Positions 24,446 to 33,500 of a stretch of DNA of 64,000 nt are shown here, piece after piece. Origin of the DNA: a virus; the IMG/VR virus record IMGVR_UViG_3300027668_000011, positions 1 to 64,000 of that record. One strand, 5' to 3'. A program made the position numbers and the translations under genes. Below the pieces are notes generated by a model. The model was given only the letters and a program-made list of their open reading frames with translations. It made no database searches and was not told where the DNA came from. How positions within the stretch are numbered: the first letter of the stretch is position 1; every line of letters starts with the position of its first letter.

Positions 24446-25452
24446 TTTTCTTCTCCATTAATGGGTTCACTTTTTAGTAATATTTTTTTCCAAAAAGTAT
24501 TCTGTGATGACGTAGGCTTCTCGTCTACATCTGTATCCAAAATTTCTTGATTATTGACTTTCATCCAGTAAGCTCGTTCTTGCTGATCTACTTCTTCTTG
24601 CCAATTCTCCGGATACACAATTTTCCAATATCCTCTTTCATCACCTTGTTGTATCAATGCCAATACTGCGGCTTCAATCGCCGACCGGACTGCATAAGTT
24701 ACGCTCTCGTTCTGTGTCATGCCACTTTCCAATTCAAGCAATCGTGTATCCATGTCTAAAAATTTGAATACGTCTCCTGCCATTCCTGTACTAAGGATAG
24801 TTTTGTATGTCTGTACATTCAGTATTACTTCACCGGTGAGCGTACTTACTGCTCTAAGTGATATAGTAACACTATCTCTTCTATATTGGTTTGTAGTACC
24901 AATACCTAAGTACCTTGCACCATTACCGCCAGTCTCTACATTAGTGTCATAACCTACAACACCTCCTTCGAGTATCATACCAGCAAATAACAATGGCTGT
25001 ACTGCTTGTTGAGGTTTTTCTTCAGTCTGATATTGTTCGCGTGTACTACGAACTATCTGCCTTTCCCTCACTAAGTTATCTAAGCCAAGACCCCGTTCAA
25101 CTACCCGGAACCATGTTCCTTTTGGGTTTTCGTGAGCACCTGCCGCCTTCAAGGCGTCAATCAATATGCTCTTCGGATCCTGTGTGACCGCTGTACTAAA
25201 ACTAGCGACACCATCTTGACTTTTTCTTTGTCCTGTTTGGTCAGTAAACTGATAAACAGCTACCACTGGCATTGTTTCGCTAGGTGGTAAATATCGTAAT
25301 TTTCGATATGTGGGTAATTCTACTTGCTTCGGCTCTTCTACGCATTCGAGAAAGTCCGTATTACATGCTGTATCACCGGGTATAGATATACTAGCACACC
25401 CAGTTAAGTACATTGCGCCGACAAAGAACAGTATGTAATTAGACAGTTTCAT
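24442..25452 (-). CDS. csgG: CsgG-like curli secretion pore lipoprotein
   Basis: A 336-residue lipoprotein (signal with YLTGCAS, lipidated Cys19). It carries the blocks of CsgG: VVAVYQFTDQTGQRK, a long insert with WFRVVERGLGLDNLVRERQ, LLFAGMILEGGVVGYDTNVETGG, ARYLGIG, YRRDSVTISLRAVSTLTGEVILNVQTYKTILS and a C-terminal YAVRSAIEAAVLALI. CsgG forms a nonameric outer-membrane channel for curli subunits. The length is some 60 residues above the E. coli protein. Gene order CsgF-CsgG-curlin-FecR-curlin, with stop/start overlaps, makes an operon of a curli-like system. CsgG-like genes have been reported in some marine T4-type phages, from memory. Confidence 0.93.
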   Translation of the reverse strand: MKLSNYILFFVGAMYLTGCASISIPGDTACNTDFLECVEEPKQVELPTYRKLRYLPPSETMPVVAVYQFTDQTGQRKSQDGVASFSTAVTQDPKSILIDALKAAGAHENPKGTWFRVVERGLGLDNLVRERQIVRSTREQYQTEEKPQQAVQPLLFAGMILEGGVVGYDTNVETGGNGARYLGIGTTNQYRRDSVTISLRAVSTLTGEVILNVQTYKTILSTGMAGDVFKFLDMDTRLLELESGMTQNESVTYAVRSAIEAAVLALIQQGDERGYWKIVYPENWQEEVDQQERAYWMKVNNQEILDTDVDEKPTSSQNTFWKKILLKSEPINGEEK

Positions 25453-25967
25453 TAACCGCCGCCAATGTTGCCGATTCCAATTGGAATCTCAATAGTTGTT
25501 ATTGTTCCGTCAGGGTCAACAATAGTCATTCTAATAATAGATAGCCCATCTTCATTAACTGTTTTAATGTATGTAACAGTATTTCCTTCAATTTCAAAAC
25601 TACCTGAATCTGAATTTGTACATGCAATAACTACTGCTGGATCACAAAACATGCTGTCGACTAATCCTTTAGAAATTTGTGAATAAATTCTACTCTCCAA
25701 ATTTCTAATAAATTTATTAATTGTCGAATTATCATTGTCACGTTCTGCTCGTTTTAACGCAGATTCTATGTCTTCTTTAATCTTATCTTTTCGTGACTTC
25801 TCCTGGTTCTCAATTGTTAAATAATGTGCTCCTGTCCCGTTACCAGAAAATGACGGAGACTTGAACTTAAACTTTAGTTCATCGGCATAAAGGTCACTAT
25901 TAGCCAAAGACATTATAAAATATCCGACCATAACCAACATACCTAAGTGTGTACCTGTAATTTTCAT
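25452..25967 (-). CDS. csgF: CsgF-like curli assembly protein
   Basis: A 171-residue protein with a signal peptide (about 1-28). The mature start ELKFKFKSPSFSGNGTGAHYL corresponds to the conserved CsgF N-terminus (F-NPSFGGNP-NG), the part that inserts into the CsgG channel. A charged helix (RKDKIKEDIESALKRAERD) and a beta-rich C-terminus (DSGSFEIEGNTVTYIKTVN, IIRMTIVDPDGTITTIEIP) follow, as in CsgF. It is directly upstream of CsgG with a TAATG overlap. CsgF links nucleation of the curli fibre to the pore. CsgE is not visible in the window. Confidence 0.85.
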   Translation of the reverse strand: MKITGTHLGMLVMVGYFIMSLANSDLYADELKFKFKSPSFSGNGTGAHYLTIENQEKSRKDKIKEDIESALKRAERDNDNSTINKFIRNLESRIYSQISKGLVDSMFCDPAVVIACTNSDSGSFEIEGNTVTYIKTVNEDGLSIIRMTIVDPDGTITTIEIPIGIGNIGGG

Positions 25968-25968
25968 T

Positions 25969-26268
25969 TTACTTTCCTGTTTGCTTTTGTTTTAATGTTT
26001 TTAATGCAGTTTCTTGTTCTGCATTGTCTAGCACTTGTTGTCTAGCTCTGTATTCTAACACAACATCAACTTTCTGTTGTAGCCTAATTAAATCTTGGTC
26101 TAATCTACGCATTTTATCTATTACTCTGATTAGTGCTATATGCATGTCGCCAAGAGCGGGATCTATCTTTTCTCCAATAAACCACCATATATAATATATA
26201 AAGTAACCGAGTCCAACGCATAACACGATTGGAAATCCAAAGTCATTAATCGCCTGTGCAATATCCAT
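25969..26268 (-). CDS. single-span membrane protein with coiled tail (phage curli-operon partner)
   Basis: A 99-residue protein, MDIAQAINDFGFPIVLCVGLGYFIYY, with one membrane span (about 12-31) and a helical charged tail (ALIRVIDKMRRLDQDLIRLQQKVDVVLEY). It begins at a TAATG overlap with the upstream gene. The short periplasmic lead, one span and cytoplasmic coil recur next to CsgG in marine T4-type phages, from memory. A holin-like or scaffold role is conceivable. Confidence 0.8.
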   Translation of the reverse strand: MDIAQAINDFGFPIVLCVGLGYFIYYIWWFIGEKIDPALGDMHIALIRVIDKMRRLDQDLIRLQQKVDVVLEYRARQQVLDNAEQETALKTLKQKQTGK

Positions 26269-26564
26269 TAGTCTCTCCTAGCATCCACTTTGCCATCTTC
26301 GACAAAATTATCTGCTCTCGAAACTCGATCTATGTCAGGTCTGAGGTCTAAGGCACTGCTAACTAGCAAGTCTATTTTTAACATTTCGTTACTCATAGTA
26401 CTTGCTCTCGCTTCTAGTGATGTGCAAAACATAGTCAAAGTTTTGACCTGGTCTACAACACCCTCGAGAATTTGTTTTATTACCATAAAGATAAAGAATC
26501 CCATTACTAGACTTCCGGCGATGGGGGCTCCTACTTCAGCGATCAATCCAAATATTTCTTCCAT
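26268..26564 (-). CDS. single-span membrane protein with coiled tail, paralogous layout
   Basis: A 98-residue protein, MEEIFGLIAEVGAPIAGSLVMGFFIFMVI, with one membrane span (about 12-31), a coil with Cys47 and an acidic-basic end. The layout matches the next gene downstream, so the two may form a hetero-oligomer. It is the first gene after the late promoter at 26629-26636 and therefore heads the curli-like operon. Confidence 0.8.
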   Translation of the reverse strand: MEEIFGLIAEVGAPIAGSLVMGFFIFMVIKQILEGVVDQVKTLTMFCTSLEARASTMSNEMLKIDLLVSSALDLRPDIDRVSRADNFVEDGKVDARRD

Positions 26565-26628
26565 ATTATATACACACCTTTTAAGGGTTGCTACTTTAAG
26601 TGTGTGTGTTACTGTCTACTCGTTACTA

Positions 26629-26636
26629 TTTATCGT
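26629..26636 (-). promoter_or_regulatory. T4-type late promoter GATAAATA heading the curli-like operon
   Basis: GATAAATA reads leftward about 65 bases before the ATG at 26564. No terminator is visible between here and 22474, so it should drive the whole csgF-csgG-curlin-fecR set. Confidence 0.72.
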
Positions 26637-26704
26637 TTGGGTTTAGTTTCTATGTAACAACTGTTATGCAATATCACATATTTCCTGGTAAAAATACTCG
26701 TTTG

Positions 26705-26712
26705 TATAAATA
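26705..26712 (+). promoter_or_regulatory. T4-type late promoter TATAAATA
   Basis: An exact T4 octamer, TATAAATAC, 113 bases before the 44-codon gene at 26825. It is divergent from the promoter at 26629. Confidence 0.7.
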
Positions 26713-26824
26713 CATTCTGTAACACAATTGTAACATACTTGTAGATTGATTGTAACAGTTCCTACTATAGGATGAAGTTACGACAAGTAAGTTAAAGTTT
26801 GTTATCACATTTTAGGAGAAAAGT

Positions 26825-26959
26825 ATGGCGAATCCAACAGGAATAGTAGCCATGTTATCCAAGTTCGGAACATCGGTTACCAATCTTTCTAAAGAATTTG
26901 ACAAATACATGAAGTCAGGAAATATCTGGCATGTCATGAATCAAAGTCAGAAGCTTTAA
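26825..26959 (+). CDS. 44-residue protein of unknown function
   Basis: A small gene: MANPTGIVAMLSKFGTSVTN followed by LSKEFDKYMKSGNIWHVMNQ and SQKL. It has a strong AGGAGA 8 bases before the ATG, a late promoter upstream and a strong bidirectional terminator starting 12 bases after its stop, so it is an independent, probably highly expressed unit. It is amphipathic and mildly basic with no membrane span. Size and expression signals would suit a small virion or assembly protein. I do not recognise it. Confidence 0.75.
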   Translation: MANPTGIVAMLSKFGTSVTNLSKEFDKYMKSGNIWHVMNQSQKL

Positions 26960-26963
26960 TCAC

Positions 26964-26994
26964 AAAAAAAGGGAGTTAAAAAACTCCCTTTTTT
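26964..26994. terminator. bidirectional intrinsic terminator
   Basis: A7, then GGGAGTT-AAAA-AACTCCC (7-bp stem, 26971-26988), then TTTTTT. It serves the 44-codon gene on the plus strand and the giant tail gene (27010-30411) on the minus strand. Confidence 0.92.
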
Positions 26995-27009
26995 ATTGTT
27001 TGTAAACTC

Positions 27010-30000
27010 TTACATCAAGTTAACAAGTACTTCTATAACAGCTTCTCCGCCTTCTGAAGAACCAACTGCTTTACCAATCATTCTTCCTGCCTGTGCATCG
27101 TTATTAGCCTTAGCCATACCGTTACCTGCGGAAACCATTAAGTCACCTTTAGCAACTGGACCAGTAACCTTAGTAGGTACTCTTCCTGTTAATGCTACAA
27201 ATTGACCTTCTGCTCCTGCGTTCATCATATAAGCTGGATCAGTACTGATAACACCTGCTACTGCATGACAGTTTTCACTATCACATGCTGTAACTTCTTT
27301 ATCACCACCAAACATAACAACTGTGCCTGCTTCTAGTTCTGCATCACTTTCGTATTTCTCAGCCAAATCCGCATACTGCGCCGAAGTTGCATTACCTTGG
27401 AATGTAGTTGCGTAAACATTTGCATATTTAAGTCCACTTGATCCTAAGTTTAATGCATTGTTTGAAGAAGGAGTAATTGTTCCACTGTGTGAATCATTAG
27501 CATCGCTTCTTAAGAACTGAGAACTAGTTAAGTCATCTAGTGTATCAGCATCAACATTCAATGCATCAACAAACGCATTGGTTACTACTGCACTAACTCT
27601 AGCATCTGCTCTAGCACTTGTATAGTAAAGGTTTGTGCCTTCACTTAAATTACTTGTACTAAATGGTGTTAATGTAACTGCAATATCATTTGCATTTACA
27701 GTAATACCAGTACCTGCGCCAATAGCCAAGTCAGCTGATCCGCTTGTTGCGCCACCAGTTAAACCTGCACCTGCTGTAACACCTGTAATGTCACCTGTTG
27801 TTGTTGAATATCCATATGCTTCAATTTTATCTTGAATTGCCGCTGATGTCATCAACGTAGTATTATTATCAGCAAATGATTCTGAACTTATCTGAACTGC
27901 TCCGCCGTCTAGTTCTGCAACTGTGATGCCTGAAACGTTTAGTGTAACAGTGCCTGAAGTACCGCCTCCACTTAAACCAGTTCCTGCTGTAACACCTGTT
28001 ACATAACCAGTGTCTGTTAAACTAATAGCACCAGTAGAAGCATTATAAGTAATACCTGTTCCACCGTTAATACTTGCTCTAGCTCTTGCAGTTGTGTGGT
28101 AAAGGTTTGAACCTTCGCTTAAATTACTTGTACTAAATCCTGCAATACTTGTTGTTAAGTCAATTGTACCGTCAGCATCATCATATGTTACTGTAATTCC
28201 ACTTTCTGTATTTGCAGTAAACATTGCGCCTGCAATATCTTGTACTCTTTCAGTTGTGTGGTAAAGGTTTGTGCCTTCACTTAAATTACTTGTACTTGCG
28301 TTGGCAATTCTTGCATCTGCTCTAGCATCTGTGTAGTAAAGGTTGGAACCTTCTGATACACCTGAAGTACTACCCTGTGTAAATGTTAACACACCAGTTG
28401 TACTGTTATATGCTAATTCAGTTGATCCTTCACTAATACTTGCTCTTGCTCTAGCAGTAGTAAAGTATTCGTTGCTACCTTCTGATAAATCACCAGTGTC
28501 AGCCGCCGCTATTCTGGCATCTGCTCTAGCATCTGTATAGTATAAGTTACCTGATTCTGATAAGTCACCAGTATCTTTGCTACTTAAATCTAAGTTAGCA
28601 CCGGTTGCCGCCGCCACTCGAGCATTTGCTCTAGCATCTGTGTAGTATAAGTTACCTGATTCTGTTAAATCTGCTGTAGTTCTAGCAAGTGGATAAGTGC
28701 TTGAACCATCAAACATTTCCCATCTGTCACTAGCTTCTTTCCACTGTAGTTTAACGTTAGTTGATGTTCCACGTTCTATTTCAATACCTGAATCTTCACT
28801 TGGAGTGCCAGCTTCATTATTGTTAAGAACAATCATGTTATCATCAATAGTTAATGTTTCAGTATTAACAATAGTCTGTGTACCGTTAACTGTTAAGTTA
28901 CCACTGATAATCATGTTATCACTGAATGTCTTAGCACCTGCAACAGTTTGAGTACCACTTGTTGATACTACTGTAGCATCTACACTAATAGCACCGTCTG
29001 TATAAGTAATACCTGTTCCACCACTTAAATGTGCATTAATTTGTGCTTCGGCTTCAGCCGCACTAGGTCCAGTATAAGTAATTACACCGTTGCTAATTGC
29101 TAAACTTCCGTCTCCGCCTGCATCATTAACAGTAATAGATGCTTTAGCTAGTGCATCAGTATACTGTGTAATTGTTGTAGCGAATGCTCCACCACTAAAT
29201 GACATGCCTGTTCCAGCACTTAAATGTGCTCTAACGTTTGCCGCAGTTGGGCCAGTATATGTATACGCACCTGTTGAACTGTTATATGAAAGACTTCCGT
29301 CTCCGCTAGTAACAGCACTAAAGTCTGCATGTCCAACAAGACCTTGGTAAGCTGAACCGTCATTTGTGAATGACCACTCATCTGCCGCTTCAATCCATTT
29401 GAACTGAACGTTAGTTGAATCGCCCCTTTCAACAATAAGACCAACATCTTCACTTGGAGTGCCAGTTGCGTCTGAATTTAATGTTATAAGGTTATCAGCA
29501 ATATTTAATTGAGCGCCTGAGGAGTTCAAAGTACCGCTTACGGTAGTTGTTCCTGAGAACGTCTTGTTGCCTGAGATTGTTTGAGTGCCAGTAGTTGTAA
29601 TTACTGTGGCATCAATTGCAAAGGTTCCTGAACTATTTGTAATACCAGTTCCACCTGTTAAGTAAGTTGCACCATCAACGTATGTTTTGTTAGTGGCGTC
29701 ACCTGCATGTCCAGGAGCTGGTAAGTTGTTAACTGAATTACTGTTTAAGTTAATGTTGGAAGCCATTGTTAAGCCGCCAGTACCAGTAAGTGTTTGTCCT
29801 GCATCAACTGTAATTGCTGATTGGATATTAATTACACCTGTTCCAGATGCGTTAAGTTCTACGTCACCTGATCCTGATGTTACTATTCCAACGTTTTGGT
29901 TTGCATCAGCACTAATTTGGATTGTACCTGAATTGTCTTGAAGTACTTGTTGTCCGTTAATGTAAAGTGATCCTGGACCAACATATACATCACGCCATTG

Positions 30001-30411
30001 CTTACTGCTTGAACCTAAATCGTAAGTAACGTCTGCTGATGGTATAATGTGTCCTGCAAGTGTTCCACCTGCTAAGAATGTTTGCACACCTGTTGTAAAT
30101 GTTCCTGAAGAAGCATTAAGTGATACTGCGTCAGCTGAAACAGTAATACCGCCTCCAGCAATAACATTAATTGTTGCATCACCAGTAGTTGCTCCACCAG
30201 TTAAACCTGCTCCAGCTACAACCGAACTAATGTCGCCTGCCGCCGCTGATGTTACTTCTGTATATTTTGCTATTCTGTGTCCGCCTGCTGTACTTCCGTC
30301 GTGGACTATAACGGTGTTTAAATCTGTATCGACTGTGATCTCACCTGCCAAACCAGTAAAGCTACTGTGTTGGGTAGTGGTGCCTCGTCTCCATTGAATT
30401 GCTGTGGCCAT
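27010..30411 (-). CDS. large repetitive tail fibre/structural protein, paralogue A
   Basis: A 1133-residue protein. It starts MATAIQWRRGTTTQHSSFTG with GEITVDTDLNTVIVHDGSTA, the N-terminal fold used by phage tail fibre and major-tropism-type proteins. The middle has at least seven LSEGTNLYYTDARADARI-type units separated by beta segments and repeats of GAGLTGGATSGxAxL. The C-terminal region (QYADLAEKYESDAELEAGTVVMFGG, DPAYMMNAGAEGQFVALTGRVP) resembles chaperone or receptor tip domains of fibre proteins. TAGGAAT precedes the ATG and a late promoter lies 80 bases upstream. Host recognition or a baseplate-linked fibre is the likely role. Confidence 0.85.
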   Translation of the reverse strand: MATAIQWRRGTTTQHSSFTGLAGEITVDTDLNTVIVHDGSTAGGHRIAKYTEVTSAAAGDISSVVAGAGLTGGATTGDATINVIAGGGITVSADAVSLNASSGTFTTGVQTFLAGGTLAGHIIPSADVTYDLGSSSKQWRDVYVGPGSLYINGQQVLQDNSGTIQISADANQNVGIVTSGSGDVELNASGTGVINIQSAITVDAGQTLTGTGGLTMASNINLNSNSVNNLPAPGHAGDATNKTYVDGATYLTGGTGITNSSGTFAIDATVITTTGTQTISGNKTFSGTTTVSGTLNSSGAQLNIADNLITLNSDATGTPSEDVGLIVERGDSTNVQFKWIEAADEWSFTNDGSAYQGLVGHADFSAVTSGDGSLSYNSSTGAYTYTGPTAANVRAHLSAGTGMSFSGGAFATTITQYTDALAKASITVNDAGGDGSLAISNGVITYTGPSAAEAEAQINAHLSGGTGITYTDGAISVDATVVSTSGTQTVAGAKTFSDNMIISGNLTVNGTQTIVNTETLTIDDNMIVLNNNEAGTPSEDSGIEIERGTSTNVKLQWKEASDRWEMFDGSSTYPLARTTADLTESGNLYYTDARANARVAAATGANLDLSSKDTGDLSESGNLYYTDARADARIAAADTGDLSEGSNEYFTTARARASISEGSTELAYNSTTGVLTFTQGSTSGVSEGSNLYYTDARADARIANASTSNLSEGTNLYHTTERVQDIAGAMFTANTESGITVTYDDADGTIDLTTSIAGFSTSNLSEGSNLYHTTARARASINGGTGITYNASTGAISLTDTGYVTGVTAGTGLSGGGTSGTVTLNVSGITVAELDGGAVQISSESFADNNTTLMTSAAIQDKIEAYGYSTTTGDITGVTAGAGLTGGATSGSADLAIGAGTGITVNANDIAVTLTPFSTSNLSEGTNLYYTSARADARVSAVVTNAFVDALNVDADTLDDLTSSQFLRSDANDSHSGTITPSSNNALNLGSSGLKYANVYATTFQGNATSAQYADLAEKYESDAELEAGTVVMFGGDKEVTACDSENCHAVAGVISTDPAYMMNAGAEGQFVALTGRVPTKVTGPVAKGDLMVSAGNGMAKANNDAQAGRMIGKAVGSSEGGEAVIEVLVNLM

Positions 30412-30488
30412 TTTATTATTCCTATGTTGTCTATATGTTATATAGTCTGACTCGCGTAGTCAGTCAATAAGGTTTTCCCTATTGCACA

Positions 30489-30496
30489 TATTTATC
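30489..30496 (-). promoter_or_regulatory. T4-type late promoter GATAAATA with leader
   Basis: GATAAATA reads leftward, 77 bases before the ATG at 30411, in the gap between the two giant tail genes. Confidence 0.72.
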
Positions 30497-30529
30497 GTTT
30501 TGTTGGAGTTTGGACTGGTTTACGAGTTA

Positions 30530-33500
30530 TTAAACTAGTACTTCTACAATGCCTTCGCCAGCATGTTCTTTATTGGATATTGCTTTACCAATAATGCATG
30601 CCGCACCTACAAAGTGTGGATCGGAACTGACCATTGCCACGCCTGGGGTAGAACTAGTTATTAGCACATCACCTTTGCTAACTATACCAACTACTCTTAT
30701 AGGAACTCGTCCTCTAAGTGCAACTGCTTTAACAAATTGCCCGGAAAGTGCGGAATTCATTAAGTGTGCTGGGTCTGTACTTACAACACCTGCTACTTTA
30801 GAATTATTGAATTCAGTTGTCACTGTTACTTCTTGTTCTCCGCCTAGTACTAATACTGTGCCTGGTGGATAGTCTGCATCTGCTAGATAGTTTTCTGCCA
30901 AATCCGCATACTGGGCTGTGGTTGCAACACCATTAAATGTCGTTGCATAAACATTTGCATACTTATTAGAAGCAGAACCTAAGTTAATTGTATTGTTTGT
31001 GCTAGGGGTAATGTCGGCACTATGCGTATCTGCCGCATCGCTTCTTAAGAAACTTGCACTACTAATACTATCTAATGTATCTGCATCTACATTAAGAGCA
31101 TCAATTGCCGCTTTGGTAATTCTTGCATCTGCTCTTGCATTCGTGTAATATAAATTTGTTCCTTCTGATAAATCACTTGTACTAGCCGCTGTAATTCTTG
31201 CATCAGCTCTAGCATTTGTAAAGTATAAGTTAGTCGAACCTTCTGTTATTTCGTCTGTATTATCTTTACTTGCTACTTGTGAATCAACGTATGCTTTTAC
31301 TGATTGCTGACTTGGAAGTTTAGTAGCACTATTTGATGCCATATTATCTTCGTCAACTAATGCGTTAGTAATTCTTGCATCTGCTCTTGCATTCGTGTAA
31401 TATAAATTTGTTCCTTCTGATAAACCAGTTGTGGTTTGTGCCGCAAATTTAGTATCAAAAGCACTATTTGCTCTTGTGTCTGCTCTAGCATTTGTAAAGT
31501 AAAGGTTCGTGCCTTCTGATAAATCACTTGTACTAGCCGCTGTTATTCTAGCGTCTGCTCTTGCATTTGTAAAGTATAAATTAGTCGAACCTTCTGTTAT
31601 TTCGTCTGTATTATCTTTACTTGCTACCTGTGAATCAACGTATGCTTTAACACTTTGCTGACTTGGAAGTTTAGTAGCACTATTTGATGCCATATTATCT
31701 TCGTCAACTAATGCATTTGTAATTCTAGCATCTGCTCTTGCATTTGTGTAATACAAGTTAGTGCCTTCACTTAAAGCACTTGTACTTGATGCTGTAATTC
31801 TAGCATCTGCTCTCGCATCTGTGTAATATAAGTTTGTGCCTTCGCTTAAATTTGTTGTGGACTTAGCAGTAAAACCTGCGTCTACTCTAGCGTCTGCTCT
31901 AGCATTTGTATAATATAAATTTGAACTACCTTCGCTTAAATCATCTGTATCTTTGCTACTTAAATCTAACGATCCGCCAATGATAGACGCCACTTTCGTG
32001 TCAACGTATGATTTAACAGATTGCTGTGAAGGTAATTTAGTAGCACTATTAGTTACCATAGTATCTTCATCTATAAGTGCATTTGTAATTCTTGCATCTG
32101 CTCTAGCATTTGTGTAATATAAATTTGTTCCTTCACTTAAAGCACTTGTACTTGATGCTGTAATTCTTGCATCTGCTCTCGCATCTGTGTAATATAAGTT
32201 TGTAGTTTCTGTAATATTGCTTGTATTAAAATCTGTAAAGTCTAATGCAATTTCATTTGCACTAGCAGTAATGCCTTTTCCACCTATAACGTTTAGTGTA
32301 GGAGAACCAGTTGTTCCGCCTCCGGTCATACCTGAGCCAGCAATTATACCTGTTATATCTGCAAGTGTTGAAATTGTAATTGTGCTACCACTATGGGTAA
32401 CATCCATGTTTGTTCCGCCTAGTATACTAACTACGCCGGCGCTACTAACTGCTTGGTTGCCTGCTGTATCTGTTGTAAAACTCCAAGCATTATAATTATC
32501 TGCGGTACTTGTAAATATACCGTTAGTGTAACTTAATTGAGAACCAGATGCATTGAATAAGTTTTTTATGTAAGTATCGTCTGTTATTACTGCATCAGCT
32601 GAAACAGTAATACCATTTCCGCCTATAACGTTTAGTGTTGCATCACCTGTAGTTGCTCCGCCGGTCATACCTGCTCCAGCTACTACACTTGTAATATCGC
32701 CAAGTAAATCTGCATCAACTGTTAATGTGCCTGCGGCATCATTGTAAGTTAAAGTTACGTTTGCTCCGCCAACTAGTAAAGAACTAACTCTGTCATCTAC
32801 TCTTTCATCTGTAAAGTATAAATTTGAACCTTCTGCAACATTAGTTGTTGTCAATGCGCCTACAGTACTTGTAAATGCTCCTGCTCCATCGTAACTAATG
32901 TTAGCACCTGTGGCACTCAAAGAACTTTTTGCTGTATTAACAATGCTTGATGTATTTGAACTAATAGTAATAACGTTTGCCGCAACATTACTTACTTTAG
33001 TTATTGATATGTCTGTACCTTGTGCAAGAGCGGCAAGATAGTTTTCACCACCTTGATAATCATTTATTGCTATTCTGCCTGTGCCTGTTGTATAATTAAC
33101 CGTATCAACTGTTGCTGTTGTTACGTTTTTAATAATACCGCCTTCTACAGTTTTAAGTCTGTCATTGTCAAAGAAAACAGTACCGTTAACTAAAATAGAG
33201 TCGTCTGCTTGTCTGGCTCCAAGTACTATACCGCCGTCAATTGTTAATCTTTCTAATGGTCTATTGCCAGTTGTATAAGAACTTCCACCATATTGAACTG
33301 TTGTATATGTTGCTACATTTCCAATATCACCAATATACATTGTGCTGTTACCGAATGTTTGGAAATGTGCTTGGTCAACGCCAAGTTTCTTAGTAGTGTC
33401 GATGCCACTAGCTGTTGATATTGATCCTGCACCACTAGTATCGCTTACTAAGTAAGGTGTAATTTCAGATGATTTAGTACTGTAATAAATGTTACCACCT

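Noticed and set aside
21536-26564. A CsgE gene in the curli-like operon
   Set aside because: No small secreted protein with CsgE features is present; the two head genes have membrane spans and coils instead.
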